Assembly: GCA_015657535.1 (NCBI GenBank)
Contig: JADHZB010002018.1
Coordinates: forward strand, 1-64,000
Length of the DNA: 64,000 nt
DNA from: Nephromyces sp. MM_2019
Lineage: Eukaryota > Apicomplexa > Aconoidasida > Nephromycida
Direction: 5' to 3'
The notes beneath the pieces were generated by a model that worked only from the letters and a program-made list of their open reading frames with translations, was not told where the DNA came from and searched no databases. Made by a program: the position numbers and the translations under genes. The first letter of the stretch is position 1, and each line of letters begins with the position of its first letter. Below are positions 23,035 through 36,700 of this stretch, in pieces.

Positions 23035-23860
23035 GGTTAAACTCCTTATGTTACCCTTTTTTTAATTTCAAAAATTTAGAACTTAACAAAAATATTAGCT
23101 GAAGCTTTATTTTCCCTCAATTAAATAAATTTTAATCATTGATATCTCTATTTTTCTTGAAAGATATATTTGAACAAAAGGATAATCTTGTTTTTCAACA
23201 ATTACTGAAAGTTTCATACATAACTTTTTTATGAAATAAGTTTGAAAATAATGGAGCCCCGTATCAACGTCTAGAATTAATTTCATAAAAGTTTTTATCA
23301 AGTATCAAAATACATAAGGGTAGTTAAATAGGATTGTATCTAGAAATATACTTTCATATGGAAAGATTTTTAAATTTTCATTTCAAGCATATAAGACTTT
23401 TCTTTACTAGGTTAAACGAGAAATAAATATCGAATTTGTCATCTTTAAAACCAAATTTTTTATTTTCATGAAACAATTATGATAATAATAAAAAATCGAA
23501 ACCCCGATGTTGTTGCTTTATGTGGAGTATTAATTTTTAAGTATTAAGATTGTAATTGTTAAGAAACTAAAGTAAAGTGGTGAAATCAATTGCGTCATGT
23601 ATAATTGATTTTTCAAAGTTTAAAAGATACAACACTAAGTGAATATAGAATTAAGATCATAGTTCTAGATAGTTTGTTTAAAATGTTAGAATGTTAGTGA
23701 GTGAAGGATACAAAATTAGAAAATTTAGAATTTTGTATATTAAAATTGCTCAAATCACTCAGGAAAATGGCTAAAAAAGGTTATTCTTTGAAAGACTTAA
23801 TTCGTAATAGTATAAAAGTAGGGGATAGAATAAATTGGATTTTTTTTTGGGCGAGTTCTT
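23035..23860. other. Intergenic region
   Basis: 5' flank of ISP and 3' flank of the DnaJ gene. Short open frames on both strands here have no family signal and I leave them out. Confidence 0.4.
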
Positions 23861-25643
23861 TTATTGTTGGTTACACTGTGCTGTATGAGGTTCATCATTA
23901 TCAGATCCATCTGAGGTGTTTCCACCTGTAGATTCATCCATAATCATATCCTTCAAGGTATATTCATCGTAGTTTGAGGTCTGTGATTGACTTGGCTAAG
24001 TAGAAATTTCATACAAAAAAGATTTTGTGAATTAAGGCATGAAAAACAAAAGTCACAAACTAACTTTCTTGGAGCCACCGGGAAGAGCTTGACGAATCAA
24101 ATTTATGTCTTTGCTGCTGAGCGAATTATCTGGGGGGAATGTGACTTCAAATTTGATAAATAGATCACCTTTCGTGTATCTGTCTCTTTTGAATGGCATT
24201 CCTTCGTTGGGGATGCCCTTAGTTTGGCCCGGTTTTATTACTTCACCAGTGTTAGACTAAAATGTAATAATGAAAGCAGTGTAGAATTTGGGAAATTCAT
24301 ATTCATATAATTTTGTGAAGTAATCATACTTTTATCAAGAGTTCACGACCATCAAGATGCTTAAGTAAAAAACTAAATCCAGTTAAAGCCTCAGTTAAAG
24401 TTATTTTTTTGTCAATTTTTAAATGGTTGTTTATTCTTTTAAAAACGTTATGCTCCTGAAATAATTTTAATTTTAAATTATTAAATGGTAGTAAATATTC
24501 TTAGGCTTGCAGTTACCTTAATTTTAATTGTGAAAATACAATCACCAGGTTTGAGGTCTGGGTGTTGATCAGCTTCTTCAAAGTAAGTTTCCTTGGAATT
24601 ATTTCGTGTTCCTAAGAAAAATAAAACAAAAATATTACTATTAAAGCTGTTAAGATAAAATAGAGTTATAATAAACCTGGAGGAATGTGAATTTCTAGTA
24701 TTTTACGGTTGTTAACAACCCTGGCTCCTTTGCAGGTCTTACAGGCAAGGCTTTTATTAATTATTTTGCCCTTCGCGTCACATTTTTTACACTGCACAGC
24801 ATTTTGTTGGATAACAGAGCCAAACATTTGAGTTATAATTTTCATTCCCTGTAAAAAATATCAGTGTATATATTAAATTGACTCAGTATGGATTTTAGAT
24901 TCACCTTGCCATTACAGTCATTACAAGTTATAATAGCACCATCTGGGCCACCTGCTCCTTGACAATCTTCACAAATTATATTCCTATTTACAACAACCTT
25001 TTTAGTAATTCCCGAATAGGCCTGTTAATGTAAATAGGTAATTTGTGTGTTTAGGATACAGATTGAGGAGATTAATAAATATAACCTGCTCCAAAGTAAT
25101 TTCAAGAGTGTGGGATTTATCTTGGCACTTTTGTTTCGCATTGGAAGACCTTGTAGCTCCATGATTTAAGAAATCGAATATCTGATGGTATTAATTATAG
25201 TTTATAGGATTTGAATTGTAGAAGCTGTATTGTATTGACTAACATCTCGAGATGGCATAGGGTTGCTTGATGGGTCTAGGCCAGCCTCCCCATATTGATC
25301 ATAGAGCTTCCTTCTTTGAGGATCTGTCAGTACTTCATATCTGTTAATTATATATAAAAAAAATTAATATTTAATAGTTGCATGTGGCCAGGAGGTCTTA
25401 AGATTGTTCTTGCGAGATGACTTACGCTTCAGTAATCTCTTTGAACTTCTCAGGGTCTCCCCCTTTGTCAGGATGGTATTTAATAGCTAGGCCACGAAAA
25501 GCTTTCTTAATTTCGGATTCCGAGGCTGTGTTAGAGACATTTAAAGTCTCGTACAATCTATTACTATTTTTAGAGCCGTCTTCCTCTGGTTCGTTGAATC
25601 CCATCCCCTTGAAGGCCCCTGAGGGGAAGCTTGAAAAATACAT
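23861..25643 (-). CDS. DNAJA: Class A DnaJ (Hsp40) co-chaperone with CaaX-like end
   Basis: Cytosolic Hsp40 that delivers unfolded clients to Hsp70 and stimulates its ATPase. About nine exons encode roughly 415 aa, normal for Ydj1/DNAJA1 types. Domains in order: J-domain, residues about 28-95 ([20 protein letters not shown], then [14 protein letters not shown] with the essential HPD); a short linker where the G/F region is expected (IFDFLNHG); a Zn domain with four Cys pairs ([34 protein letters not shown]); and C-terminal substrate domains ([57 protein letters not shown]). The protein ends AQCNQQ, a candidate farnesylation CaaX box as in Ydj1 relatives. The G/F linker is poorer in Gly than usual. 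Family is certain. Confidence 0.95.
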
Positions 25644-27725
25644 TTTTAAAATAGATGTTAATGATAAGGTTATAAAAATAGTTTAGATTCAACAAGATTT
25701 TAGGAGAAGTTTTGTAGTGTATATATATGTATGTTAAGGTAAATTCGGAAAAAGATTTCAAAAAATTAGGGTGGTATTATTAAACAAAAGATAGTGAAAT
25801 TCTTAGGTGAAAATTGTTTAAAAGGTTAAGCTTTTAATTTGAAAAATTATATTCTGATTTATGTTTTAAGCTTTTAAAGAAGATAAAGAAAGATCGTTAT
25901 TTGGGATGGGGTTATTATATATATTATATATATAATATTTTTTTTAGATTAGTTTTTAATATGTATTTATTTTATTTAAACATGATGATACTTTATATAT
26001 CTCGCAAATGAAAATAAATTTTTAAGATTCTTACTTAATTTATATTGAATTTCAAAAATCGGGAGGCTTGGGTTGCGTTTAGGTAATTAAATGTAGTTGT
26101 ATGTTTAAGAGTGATCAGAGGCAATAAATTGGTAAACATTTTCAATTTGGAATATTTGTTTTATTAATCTGGCTTTGCGATTAGTTTGATATATTAATGA
26201 TTCATATATACCACTTTTTATCAAATCATTTTTATTACATAGTGACTGACTTATTCAATGATCTAGTTATATCCAATTTTTATTGAAAAATATTCCTCCT
26301 GGGAAGCGTAAATAACTATCTGGTGGAAATTTGAATAAAATTATTAACTTTACAAAAGGTTATTTAATTGGTGAAGAAATGTTTGCAAAATAGCAATCAC
26401 GGACAAGTGCAAATTCTCTCCACTATAAACAGGTTTTAAAATCAAGGAAAATGGCATGACTGTGTAAATCATTTTTCTTTCTAAAAGGCCCTGAGGTAGT
26501 TAATTAATATGACAATCTATACAATGCAATCAATCTACATGTCCGTACAATTTAACAGGACCTATGGATTTATAAGAAAACATAACACAGCGTTTTAAAA
26601 TCAGATAATTAAAGTTTAAGTTAAGTATTTTAATCCTTAAATTTTGTCAAGTTTCATCAAACACTCCTTACATTTTCAAATGTAATTAATTCTACTTAAA
26701 AAATATTATACATCCTAATAGTTTTTAACTGAAAAATCATCTTTTTTTACAAAGTTCTTTAGTAATAATATATATCTAGTAGCTCGAAAATATGACTGAT
26801 CGATTCCAATCTCACTACATATTAATATAGGTCTTTTTTATGCAACTAAATACTAATTATTTTAATACTAATTAACAAAAATGTTACATACTATTAACTA
26901 CAGGTTATAACAGCTTATTTAACATTTTACCTTTTTCTTTAAAATCATTATAATTTTTAAGAAACAAAAGATAGCAATGTAAAGTTTAAAACTCATTTTA
27001 TTGAACTTGTTTATTAAAAATTCAATTTTATCATCTGAATTGAATTTTCGAAACTTAACATGCTTATTTAAAAACACTTCCAACCCAACAGAGTGATGCA
27101 CAAACTGAACACTTTCTAATTAATTTTTGAGTTAGGGGTAACAATATCAATTTTAATTGTAACAAGTAACATAGATTGTGATGTTAGGTTTCTTTTTACA
27201 ATAAAGCTACAATTCATTGTAAAAATTGAAAACGTGAATCAGGTTATTTAATTTTAAAATTTTTGAAAAAAGGAATCAAAATTTTGAAAAATCTCTCCTT
27301 TCTGATTAAGCAAAATAAATTATATACTATGATCTTATTTATATTCATGTTTATATGTAGGAATTGTTAACACATCAATCATGTTTGCGATTGGATTTAG
27401 TTCATCTGGCTAAATATATCAAGTATAAGAACTTTAATTTGTATCTTGTTTACAAAATTTCCAACATTATTATTATTATCTCAAAATGAAATAGTTTTCG
27501 AGTACTAGTATTTGATTACATTTATATCATGCTCTTACCAATTAGTTCATATCCTTTTGCAATGATTTAATTTAAGTTTAATTTAATGAGCATCAGTCTC
27601 AGAGTATATTTAAAGAAACGAGTATCTTTATTTAAACATATTGAAACTATCTTGAGCTAATTGTTTTTATATTTTAAGATATTATCAACACACAACTGTA
27701 TTAGAACTAACATTTGAACTTTTAA

Positions 27726-27758
<33 letters not shown>

Positions 27759-30700
27759 ATATAAGTGAGATAGAAAGCAACAAACAAATTTTCGAGCCTG
27801 TATGACAAATATACTTTACAATCCCAAGCAATGAATGTGTTTCAGATAGTAAATCTAACTAAGATATTTATATTTTGAATTTTGAATTTTTTTAATTTGC
27901 TAATAAATTTATAAATTATAACAACTAGCTAAACAAAATATATAATAAAATAATTGGAGTGTACATAAATTGGCTCATGCAAATCAATTAAAAAAGGTAT
28001 AAAATGCTCATTGAATGATAATTAGATTGGCAAGGGATTATAAACTAATTTATAAAATGTGAATAAAATCAAAGAAGATTAAGAGATGAACAAAATTGTT
28101 ACAGGAACTATTTATAAAGTTATGTTCCAACTGGTGATAAATGTCATACAATTAAAATACACCTACAATAATGTTATTATAACATGGTTATGCAATTTAG
28201 GAAAGAATCTTGGGCAATTGTAGTATAGTATAAATTGAAATTTGTTTTTCATTGTTGGCTTTTGTGGGAAACAAATACCAAAATTTTTGGTTTGAATTTA
28301 TTTATTTTACACAGAAAATGCTTTAAGAGACACATGGAGTATATATCACTGGGAAATCGATCCGTTGTGATTTTATCAAATGCACTGCTCTTATATTACA
28401 TATAAAGCAATTTCTTTTTTATAGGAAAGTATTAAAACTCTTTAACACTTGCTACTTTCCTCACTTTTATCTACATAGGTGTTTGAGCAGAGTTTAGAAC
28501 CTCCAAAGAAATAGATTTTCAAATCCGTAAGGTATCTAAATTGTTCAGCGTTTACCAATTAATTCACCCACACACTATGTATTGTAAACATTAATTATTT
28601 TAGTGAAAAAAATACAAAAATACAGTATTAGTGCTAAATAAGTTGAAAAAAAGAGTACCAGCATAAGGTTAAGTTATTGATGCTGTTTATTACCCTTACG
28701 TAACTAATTTTTTTTTTACTCAAAACTCTTTGCTTCTATCAAGAAAACTGTTGATTCGCATATAATGTTTGAAGAAAGGTGAATAATATCTTTATATGAG
28801 TGTTTTTTTTTATCAGTTCACTTGTGTTTGCTTTATATAGAGGCAAGAATCTAGTGAGTAAACATTGAAAATTTCTTTTTATATGTCACGCTGCTTTGGT
28901 GCAGAAAATATAAAATCTAAAAAAATTAAATCTTGATCATACCAAGATATATCTGTGCATCGATAACTTTTACATGATAGCATTGTTATGTGTTATAGTG
29001 TAATTGTTTTATACGAATTAAAGATTTCAAGTATTAAATTGGATTCTGAAGAATCTAATATTATCTTGAAAGTATTTGAATGATGATTTATTTAAGTGGT
29101 GAAAAAAGTAGTTTCACCATTATTTGTATCTGTGATATTTTGAATTTTGCTTAGAATTTTTACAATTTTTATTGTGGTCTCTGAAATAAACCCTCGAGAT
29201 TATTTGGGATTAAAGCATTATATAATTTTTCTATGTCAACACTTTCTTTTAGTGTGTTAAAAATTTTTGGAGGTAAATTTATATTTATCAATTTAGGTCT
29301 TATGAAATTGAGTTTTAAGATCAAACTCTGACAAGATAGATAATGGCAGAATCAGTGTTATGTAAACTAGATATCTAAATATTCACTCTAATAAGGATGA
29401 TTGTCTTGTGTACTTTTAATCCATATTTAGCATTGCCCCTAACATGTCCCATGATTCCTTTTCATTTGAGTGTGGAATTTATAAGAGAAGATGTGGAATT
29501 CTTATTTTTATAATTTATATGGATACCTTAAAAGTGATGCTCTTCCAAGTTACATTAGTATTCACAGGTTCAATTAGGGTGAAATTTCCTGTTTTTGTAG
29601 AATAAATATATACCTTGTCAATATCATGATGATTTAGTTAAATTTTCCAAGTGATTTAACATTTACACTTAATTTTCTAGAAAAGAGTGTGTCCATTTTT
29701 TTTCAAAAAACAGTGATAGACCTAAGCTCATATAGTTTATTGAAATCGCATGGTGTTTTAGTGCTAAGCATTACTAACTAATTGGTTTTCGATTTGTTAG
29801 TATTTTGAAACATTTTTGGATAGTTTAAATGTAAGCTATACCAAGAAGAGTACACGTAATAATTAATTTTGTATAAGGGATTGGATGTTTGTTGTTTTGC
29901 AATGTTCATACAAATTAACCTACAAAGAACATTTTAAGCAGCAAATAAAAACTAATTACTATAAAAAAGTTCTCTTAATAAAATAGTTTCTCAGGGAAAA
30001 TTATTTTTATATATTTGCTAGTAAAGCTCTAACTTTAAAGATCAGACAAGCGCAACTTAAATTTAAATTATAACAAATTCTAGAATCATTGTACGAGGTG
30101 AAAGTTTATATATAAGTAACTTGACAAGGGCTTGTAGGATTGTGGAAATATCTTTTGAATTAGAACTCACACTGCTGGGGTGCATAATAACGAATGATAT
30201 TTAAAACTATTAATACCAAATAACGATATTAATTATTTAAAAAGCCTATCAAAGAAATTTATTATATAGCTAATTTAGTTATAAAATTTAATTGAGTTTT
30301 ATTTATTTTTCAAGAGTCCCTTATATCATTTAAAAATATAAAGATCACTATAAAAGATAATCTAATTATAACATTTTCTAGACCATAAAACTATAACAAA
30401 AATATCAGCAAAGAAGCCAAATTTTATGATCAAAAAAAAAATTATCCATGAAAAATATTTTTATTGGGATAATAAAAATAGATTTCGTAGGTCAGAATTT
30501 TAGTTAGATTGAAAGTGACTTTCAATACTATCTTTTTCCTGCAACTTAACGCAAGATTTGATGCTCCTAATAAAAAAAAATAAACACCTCTCCCATAGGG
30601 AGATTTCATTTTATTATTAAATTTCATTTCATACTTAAATATATTAAACATTGACTATCATAACTTTAAGAAGAGGAACAAAAAGGTTTTTTTTCACAAA

Positions 30701-30773
30701 CAGCCCAATATTGCATTAGTTAAAGCATATATTTTAACAACAATAGGGCAGTACTACTGTCTCAATTTTTAAG
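25644..30773. other. 5.1 kb gene desert
   Basis: Largest non-coding stretch of the window, between the divergent DnaJ and UBE2H genes. Both strands are dense in stops, and the few 60-70 codon frames (for example 26919-27101 and 30442-30651 on the minus strand) have no family signal. It holds a TA/GA microsatellite at 27727-27758 and small hairpins such as CTGC/GCAG near 28890. I see no tRNA, snRNA or rRNA signature. Confidence 0.5.
27727..27758. repeat. (TA)7(GA)9 compound microsatellite
   Basis: Fourteen nt of TA are followed directly by eighteen nt of GA. It is the only GA run in the window. Confidence 0.95.
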
Positions 30774-31644
30774 ATGACATCACAATCACCTTCTACCCGT
30801 AAACAAAGTGACTTTTCAAGACTGTAAGCGCAGATATTATCACCTCAGAATAGCTGTTCATTTTCAATACTATTTTCAGGATGATGGCAGGATATGATCT
30901 TGAACTTATAAGTGGAAGTACTCAGGAATTTTTTGTAACTTTCCACGGTCCAAAAGATTGTAAGTTATTAACACAAATGAGATTTATTTAAGCAATATGT
31001 ATAAAATCACTAATTATTTTTTAGCCGCATATGAAGATGGTATATGGAAGGTTAGAGTCAAACTTCCTGATGAATATCCATTCGCCTCGCCTTCAATCGG
31101 ATTTGTGGAAGCCATCTACCACCCTAATATAGACTTCGATTCGGGAACAGTTTGTCTCAATGTAATCAATGAAAATTGGACACCTCTTTATAGTAGGTTC
31201 TAAACAATAACTGAAATAAATCTTTTAATATAAGGACATAAATTCCTCTTTCAATACAGGCTTGGTTAACATTTTTGAGATGTTTTTACCACAATTGCTT
31301 ATGTATCCTAACCCAACTGATCCACTTAATACATCCGCAGCTCGACTTTTTCTTAATGATAAAGATGAATATGATAGAATGACAAAAAGTAAAAATTTTT
31401 GTGAATATCTTTAATCAATTTTCGTTGAAATTATAATTTATCAATTATAACTATTATAAATTTGAATAAAATCATTTCTTTAATTTCAGAGCTAGTAGGC
31501 AAGCATGCACATAAAGATTTTTGGGAAAAAAAGAGAAGTATAAAAGAAGAAATAGAAAACTCTGGTCTTGAAATGCTCTCTCGTCGATTACATCAAAATG
31601 ACAGTCTAGAAGACTTGGAAACGCTTGACATAGATGATATCTAA
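30774..31644 (+). CDS. UBE2H: Ubiquitin-conjugating enzyme E2, UBE2H/Ubc8-like
   Basis: E2 enzyme that carries ubiquitin on a catalytic Cys and passes it to substrates or E3 ligases. Five exons (30774-30823, 30880-30959, 31025-31192, 31260-31388, 31490-31644) give 193 aa, the usual size for UBE2H. Visible: N-terminal helix with [60 protein letters not shown] (HPN motif, catalytic Cys and following Trp), then [40 protein letters not shown]. The acidic tail [13 protein letters not shown] is typical of Ubc8/UBE2H. The order and the acidic tail support this subfamily over other E2s. All splice phases fit. Confidence 0.95.
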
Positions 31645-32157
31645 TATATATTAAAAAAGTACTACAATTCTTAATTTATCGAACAATTGATTTATTTCTT
31701 TCTGCTTTAAAAAAAGTAACAATACACACCGAGTTTCTCATATCAACCCAATTGTACTATTTATTATAATTCTACCAAATATAGATCAATTTTGATCTAA
31801 CAATAAAATTTATGCTATGTATTTTTACTTTTTTATCAAATTTCTAAGACATAACATTTCAAGAAATTAGAATTTACATTATAAACATAGAACTTTGGAT
31901 CCCTTTTGGTTTAATTGAAAAAATTACTCATTACCCAGGATGATGAGGTGAACCATAATCCTTTAACATATCAACGTTGAGTTTTTAATGTTTTTCAGTC
32001 ATACGGTTTTTTAAAAATTAAAACATTACTAAAACGTAATCATAAGACTATTCAATAAAAAATGAAATTGAAATCAAAAAGTCAACCAAGATCATAAAAT
32101 TATTTACCTACTCTCTGTGAGTATCGAATCTAATACCTTTATGAATCTTATAATTGT
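31645..32157. other. Convergent intergenic region
   Basis: 3' flanks of UBE2H and the 518-aa gene. Nothing else seen. Confidence 0.45.
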
Positions 32158-33781
32158 TTAAATTTTGAACGCACATTCAGATTGAGATTCAACAGGAATG
32201 CAGATCATCAAAACTTTACTCGAGCCCTTGGTGTCAAACTTTGAAAATTTTAAACATATAGAATGATTTTTCACACCTATCAGAACTTGAATTTTTTTAT
32301 TAGGTAAAACAAGTTTACAAAATTGTTGATGCTTTAAGCTTAAGTTAAATGAAGCCGAGTTAGTATTTTTAGAGAAATTAAAACTGGGGCCAAATGAATT
32401 AACTGAAGTCATTGTAGTTTGGTCATAATGGACACTACGTGTATGAGATTTATTTAACTTACTAAACCTCAGATTACTTGATAACTCATTGGTTGAAAGC
32501 TGCTTATTTGAGTCGTTAAATTTATCATTTGTTAACGAAAGTTGCTCGTATGTCCCAAAGTCATCATCAATCTTTTCATCTAGTGGGGCTATAAAACAAT
32601 CTGTTTCATTTTCACTATTATAAAGGTTTTCTGAATTTTCAAATAATGGCTCGGGTGAAATAATTACATTTTTATCCGGTGGTATATTTTCTACCGTGGA
32701 TGACTCAGCTAAGCCTAATGTTGGTATTTGAGATTGTGAACTCTGTAAAGAGGTTTCAATATCTTCCAAATGTGGCAGAGGTTGACTAACTTGTTGATGT
32801 TGTCCCAAGAGGTCATACTGATTCTCATATGACCCTTGAGATATAGATTTTTCGGTGAATAATTTTTCGTGCAATTGAACTCTTTCTTGGTTAAATTTGG
32901 ATTTATATGAATTTTTCATATATTCAGGTTCACCAGGTGACTTTCTCGATTCTGAGCTTTGATCGAAGCTCTGCTCACATATAGGGATCTCTACTATATA
33001 TCTGTTTGTATTTCCAATTTTATATTGTGCCATTTCCGATTCATCATATAATGAAGTCAAGTCAAATTCCTCTGGAGAATCAAATGATTCTAATCCTGCT
33101 GCAGAATTACAACTACTAACCTTTTTGTCATTTAAGTCACACGAATAGTTCAATAAATTATCTTTTTCTTGGACTAGATTAGCAGCAGTTCTATCATTAT
33201 TACATTTTGCATTTGATATTATCTCAATTTTAGAAATATGTTCAGATTTATTATCAGATGCTGAAGTATTACACAAATATTTAGATGTGAGTTAGGAAAA
33301 TTCTTCGAATAAAGTATTTGCACTTACCAGTTAACTCTTCTTTTTTTTTTGATAAAACAGAATAATTTTGTGAAATAGGTATTTCCTCTGTTTGAATTTT
33401 TAAGCTAAATTTTTCCGGTTGTATATTATAGTTACATTCCCCCTCGTGATTTTCGAGAATTGAGTCCTTATGAATTGGAACTTCAGAAAAAACCGCTTTC
33501 TCAGCTTCATTTACAGTGAAATTATAAGGGATTTTACTAATTTCTTTTTTTGAATAGATTTGGCAGAAATTTGTTACCGACTTCCTACAATATGCTACTG
33601 GAAGATAAATAGGTTTTGAAATCCAGCCTGAGTGACCATTTTTCTTAGTAGATTGTGAATAGTCTTTTGAAATTGGATGAATTGTACTTGGGATAGATGA
33701 TAAACTACTGTGAAATTCTTCTGTGCATAAGACTCTTTGGCTAAAATTACAAGTTTCTTTCCTTCTGCAATAACTCATCAT
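32158..33781 (-). CDS. Hypothetical protein, 518 aa, disordered
   Basis: Two open frames join through one intron (33327-33261, GTAAGT donor, TTCAG acceptor) into an exact 518 aa. The 5' part begins MMSYCRRKETCNFSQRVLCT. The middle is rich in Ser, Asn, Glu, Gln and Lys and probably disordered. The last 65 residues are more ordered and beta-like (FCKLVLPNKKIQVLIGVKNH, ICLKFSKFD, VLMICIPVESQSECAFKI). No signal peptide, membrane segment or known motif. The intron itself is partly open in both frames, so it could be missed by simple gene finders. Family unknown to me. Confidence 0.72.
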
Positions 33782-36700
33782 CTCTGAACATACTCTTTTA
33801 TTACCATTGTAGAGATAATAATTTGAATATACTGAGTAGTGAATATAATTTGAGAACTAAATTTTCATACTTTTTTCAACTAAGATATTTTATAACCTGT
33901 ACTGGCTCCATAAAGCTTCCGATCACTGAATTTATTTCCAATATTATACATTACCATTGGATCTCTTCATATGTAACCAAGGTTCCAGCTAAAGTTCTTC
34001 AATAATCTTATTGGTAGCTTATTCCTTCTTATTTAAATCCACCAAGAGCGACCTTAAATACTAACAACACACGTTCTAAATTAATATGTTCGTGAAATTT
34101 ACCAATCCTATTTAATTGACTTAGTTTTTAAGATAAAATTCAATAATTTAGTTAGCTTTGTAAAATTTCATACATTTTTTACAGAGCTTATACTTTCGAA
34201 ATAAATACTTCAAATTGTTATATCACAAGTCTTTTATCAGATAGCAGTATTGAAATTATTAAAAGTTGATATTCATAGCAAGTATAAATTCTAAGTGTTA
34301 TAATATAACAAACACAAAAGCTATAGAAAAACTCGCATTATTTTAAGCTACAAAAGTTCTTATTAAAATTATTTTTGGCAGCCTGAAATCAAGATTAGAA
34401 TTTCAAATACTTATAACACCGACTTTAGGAGATTAGAACAAATAAGCTGCAAAACTTTATAAACCAACTTGTTTGAGTTGTTCTTAAATCACCCACATAG
34501 AAAATTTCACTATATATTACTCTTGAAATATAAATACAATTAAAGATAATTGGCTGTTTTTTCGACAGCAATTGTGACAATTTATAATGTTAATAGGCTT
34601 ATTTATCTTGTTTGGCTTTTAGTTAAGAATTATTATAACACTATGTGACTTAAACTAAAGCTATATATATAAGGAAAATGGCTAATTTATTATTGAATTG
34701 TAAAACAAAGGTTACCCAAAAGAGATATTAATATGGGTAAAAGAAACTATAACCCAGTTGCTTTATATTTAATAATTACTCTATTTGTTTTACAGCTTTT
34801 TTAGGGAGCTAAACATACAATCGGGCAAATCTGCAAAAAAAAAAAGTATAAAAGTGTAACTAGCAGTTTAGTTTTATACAAATCAAAAGAAATTGCATAT
34901 GTTACCTTTGTAATGCAATTATAAGTTCATTAGTAAAGTCTTTTATAAATAAATTTAAGAATGTAAATTAAATTATGATTTTACTTAGCTGAATGATGCT
35001 TTAAGTGAATGTTTTGAAATACCAAATTGTGTAGTTATGTTAATCTTATGAATAAACTAATATCTGTTTTAGGATTCTGCAAATAGTAGCAATTTTTATA
35101 TCAACGCAACATCAACTACAGCTCATACTTAAACTTTTAATACCTTAATGTATTGGGTCTACTTTGAAGCTCGAAGATTTTTCTAAACTATTGGTGTGAT
35201 TGAATGGGATTCCTAGCCTGCCAACTTTTTGCTTGTAAAAACGCAATGCTAGACAGTTCTCTTATATGATGAATTTATCTAAGTTCGCCCTTGGAATTTT
35301 AATCAGTCTATTCAATATTATATAATTGAAGTTTAAAAGAAAGGCAATCTATATATGTTTTATAAGTTAGGCTGAAGGGTGTGATTTGACTCAACTTGCT
35401 TTTAATAAATATATAAACGCTTTAACACTTGTAATCTTACTACCAGATAATTATAAACATAAATGCTTAAGGTAAACAACTGAAGGTAAATGTAAATGAA
35501 GCTTATATAGTATTTTCAATTCACAGTTTTATTAAATACACAAAACTGTTTATTTTTATATACAGCTATGGACACTTAGCCTAGCACCTCGTAAGAACTT
35601 AACTTTGCTATTCGAATTATATGAAAATGTTTTCTACAGTTGCTGGGTAGTGAACAAAATCAACTTGGTTTAATTCAACCAAATCATAGAAAAACTTGTA
35701 TATTATTTTGAAAAAAACACAATTTGTAAGGACCTTAATTATGATTTACATTATTCAATCACTTGGACTTAGAATCCTATATACTTTTAAACAAGGCTTT
35801 ATAAAAAGAAGTGAAAAACATGTTTCAGTATATAATATATAATAATTTAAAGCTATTCTTTTTAAAGTTTCAAATAATCTGACATCTTTATATGTTTCAT
35901 ACTTAACAGCAATGAACTTGAGCATCAAAAATATAATTCTAAAACTTACCCATTTTTTGCTATGTATTTTAAGATCTGTAATGGGTGATGTCTTTAAAAT
36001 TTAAATTAGGAAATATATGCGTATGTTATGAATTTATTTTTCCGACATGCTTAATTTTACAAGAATAAAACTATTGAATATAACTTTTAACCTCAAAAGT
36101 CGTTTAAAAACTAGATAAAAATCATCTATGCATCAAAGTGAATCAGGTTTTATGCCTTTGTTTTAGGTTCGATTTACTAGCCAAACATCTGTAACTTTGT
36201 TAGGAGAAAAAATATAAAGCGTAGTTTTCTATAAATTTTTTTAATGGAAGCATGTTGCAGAATTTAAATCATCCTAATAAATGATAAAGTTATTAAATTA
36301 TTACAAATTGTAAAGATCTTCTATTTTTGATTATTTTACAATACTGTAAAATAAATAAATAGTTGTGCCAAATTGAAAAAATTAGGATTTTTGGGATGAA
36401 ATATTTGATTCCTTAGAACCCCACTAAACTTAATTTATGATAAGCACTGTTTTGGTCATATTTTGACAGTCATTTTACATTAATAAAAATGATTTGAATC
36501 TTTAAATAAATAATACCATAGTAATGGAGAAAATTCTTTTATAGATCCCATGTAGCTCATCACTAATTTACCAAGAGTTTACCAATAGAGGAAGTTTAGC
36601 TATATAACAAATGTTACGAAGTTTGGAATATTCCTAAATTATCATAAGAAAATAAAATTTAGTAATATTTCCAATTTCTTTAAAAATACTTTGTGCTTAT

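Noticed and set aside
23701..23931. 76-codon plus-strand frame
   Set aside because: Overlaps the 3' end of the DnaJ gene on the opposite strand and starts without ATG.
26919..27101. 60-codon minus-strand frame in the gene desert
   Set aside because: Chance length for this composition; no motif.
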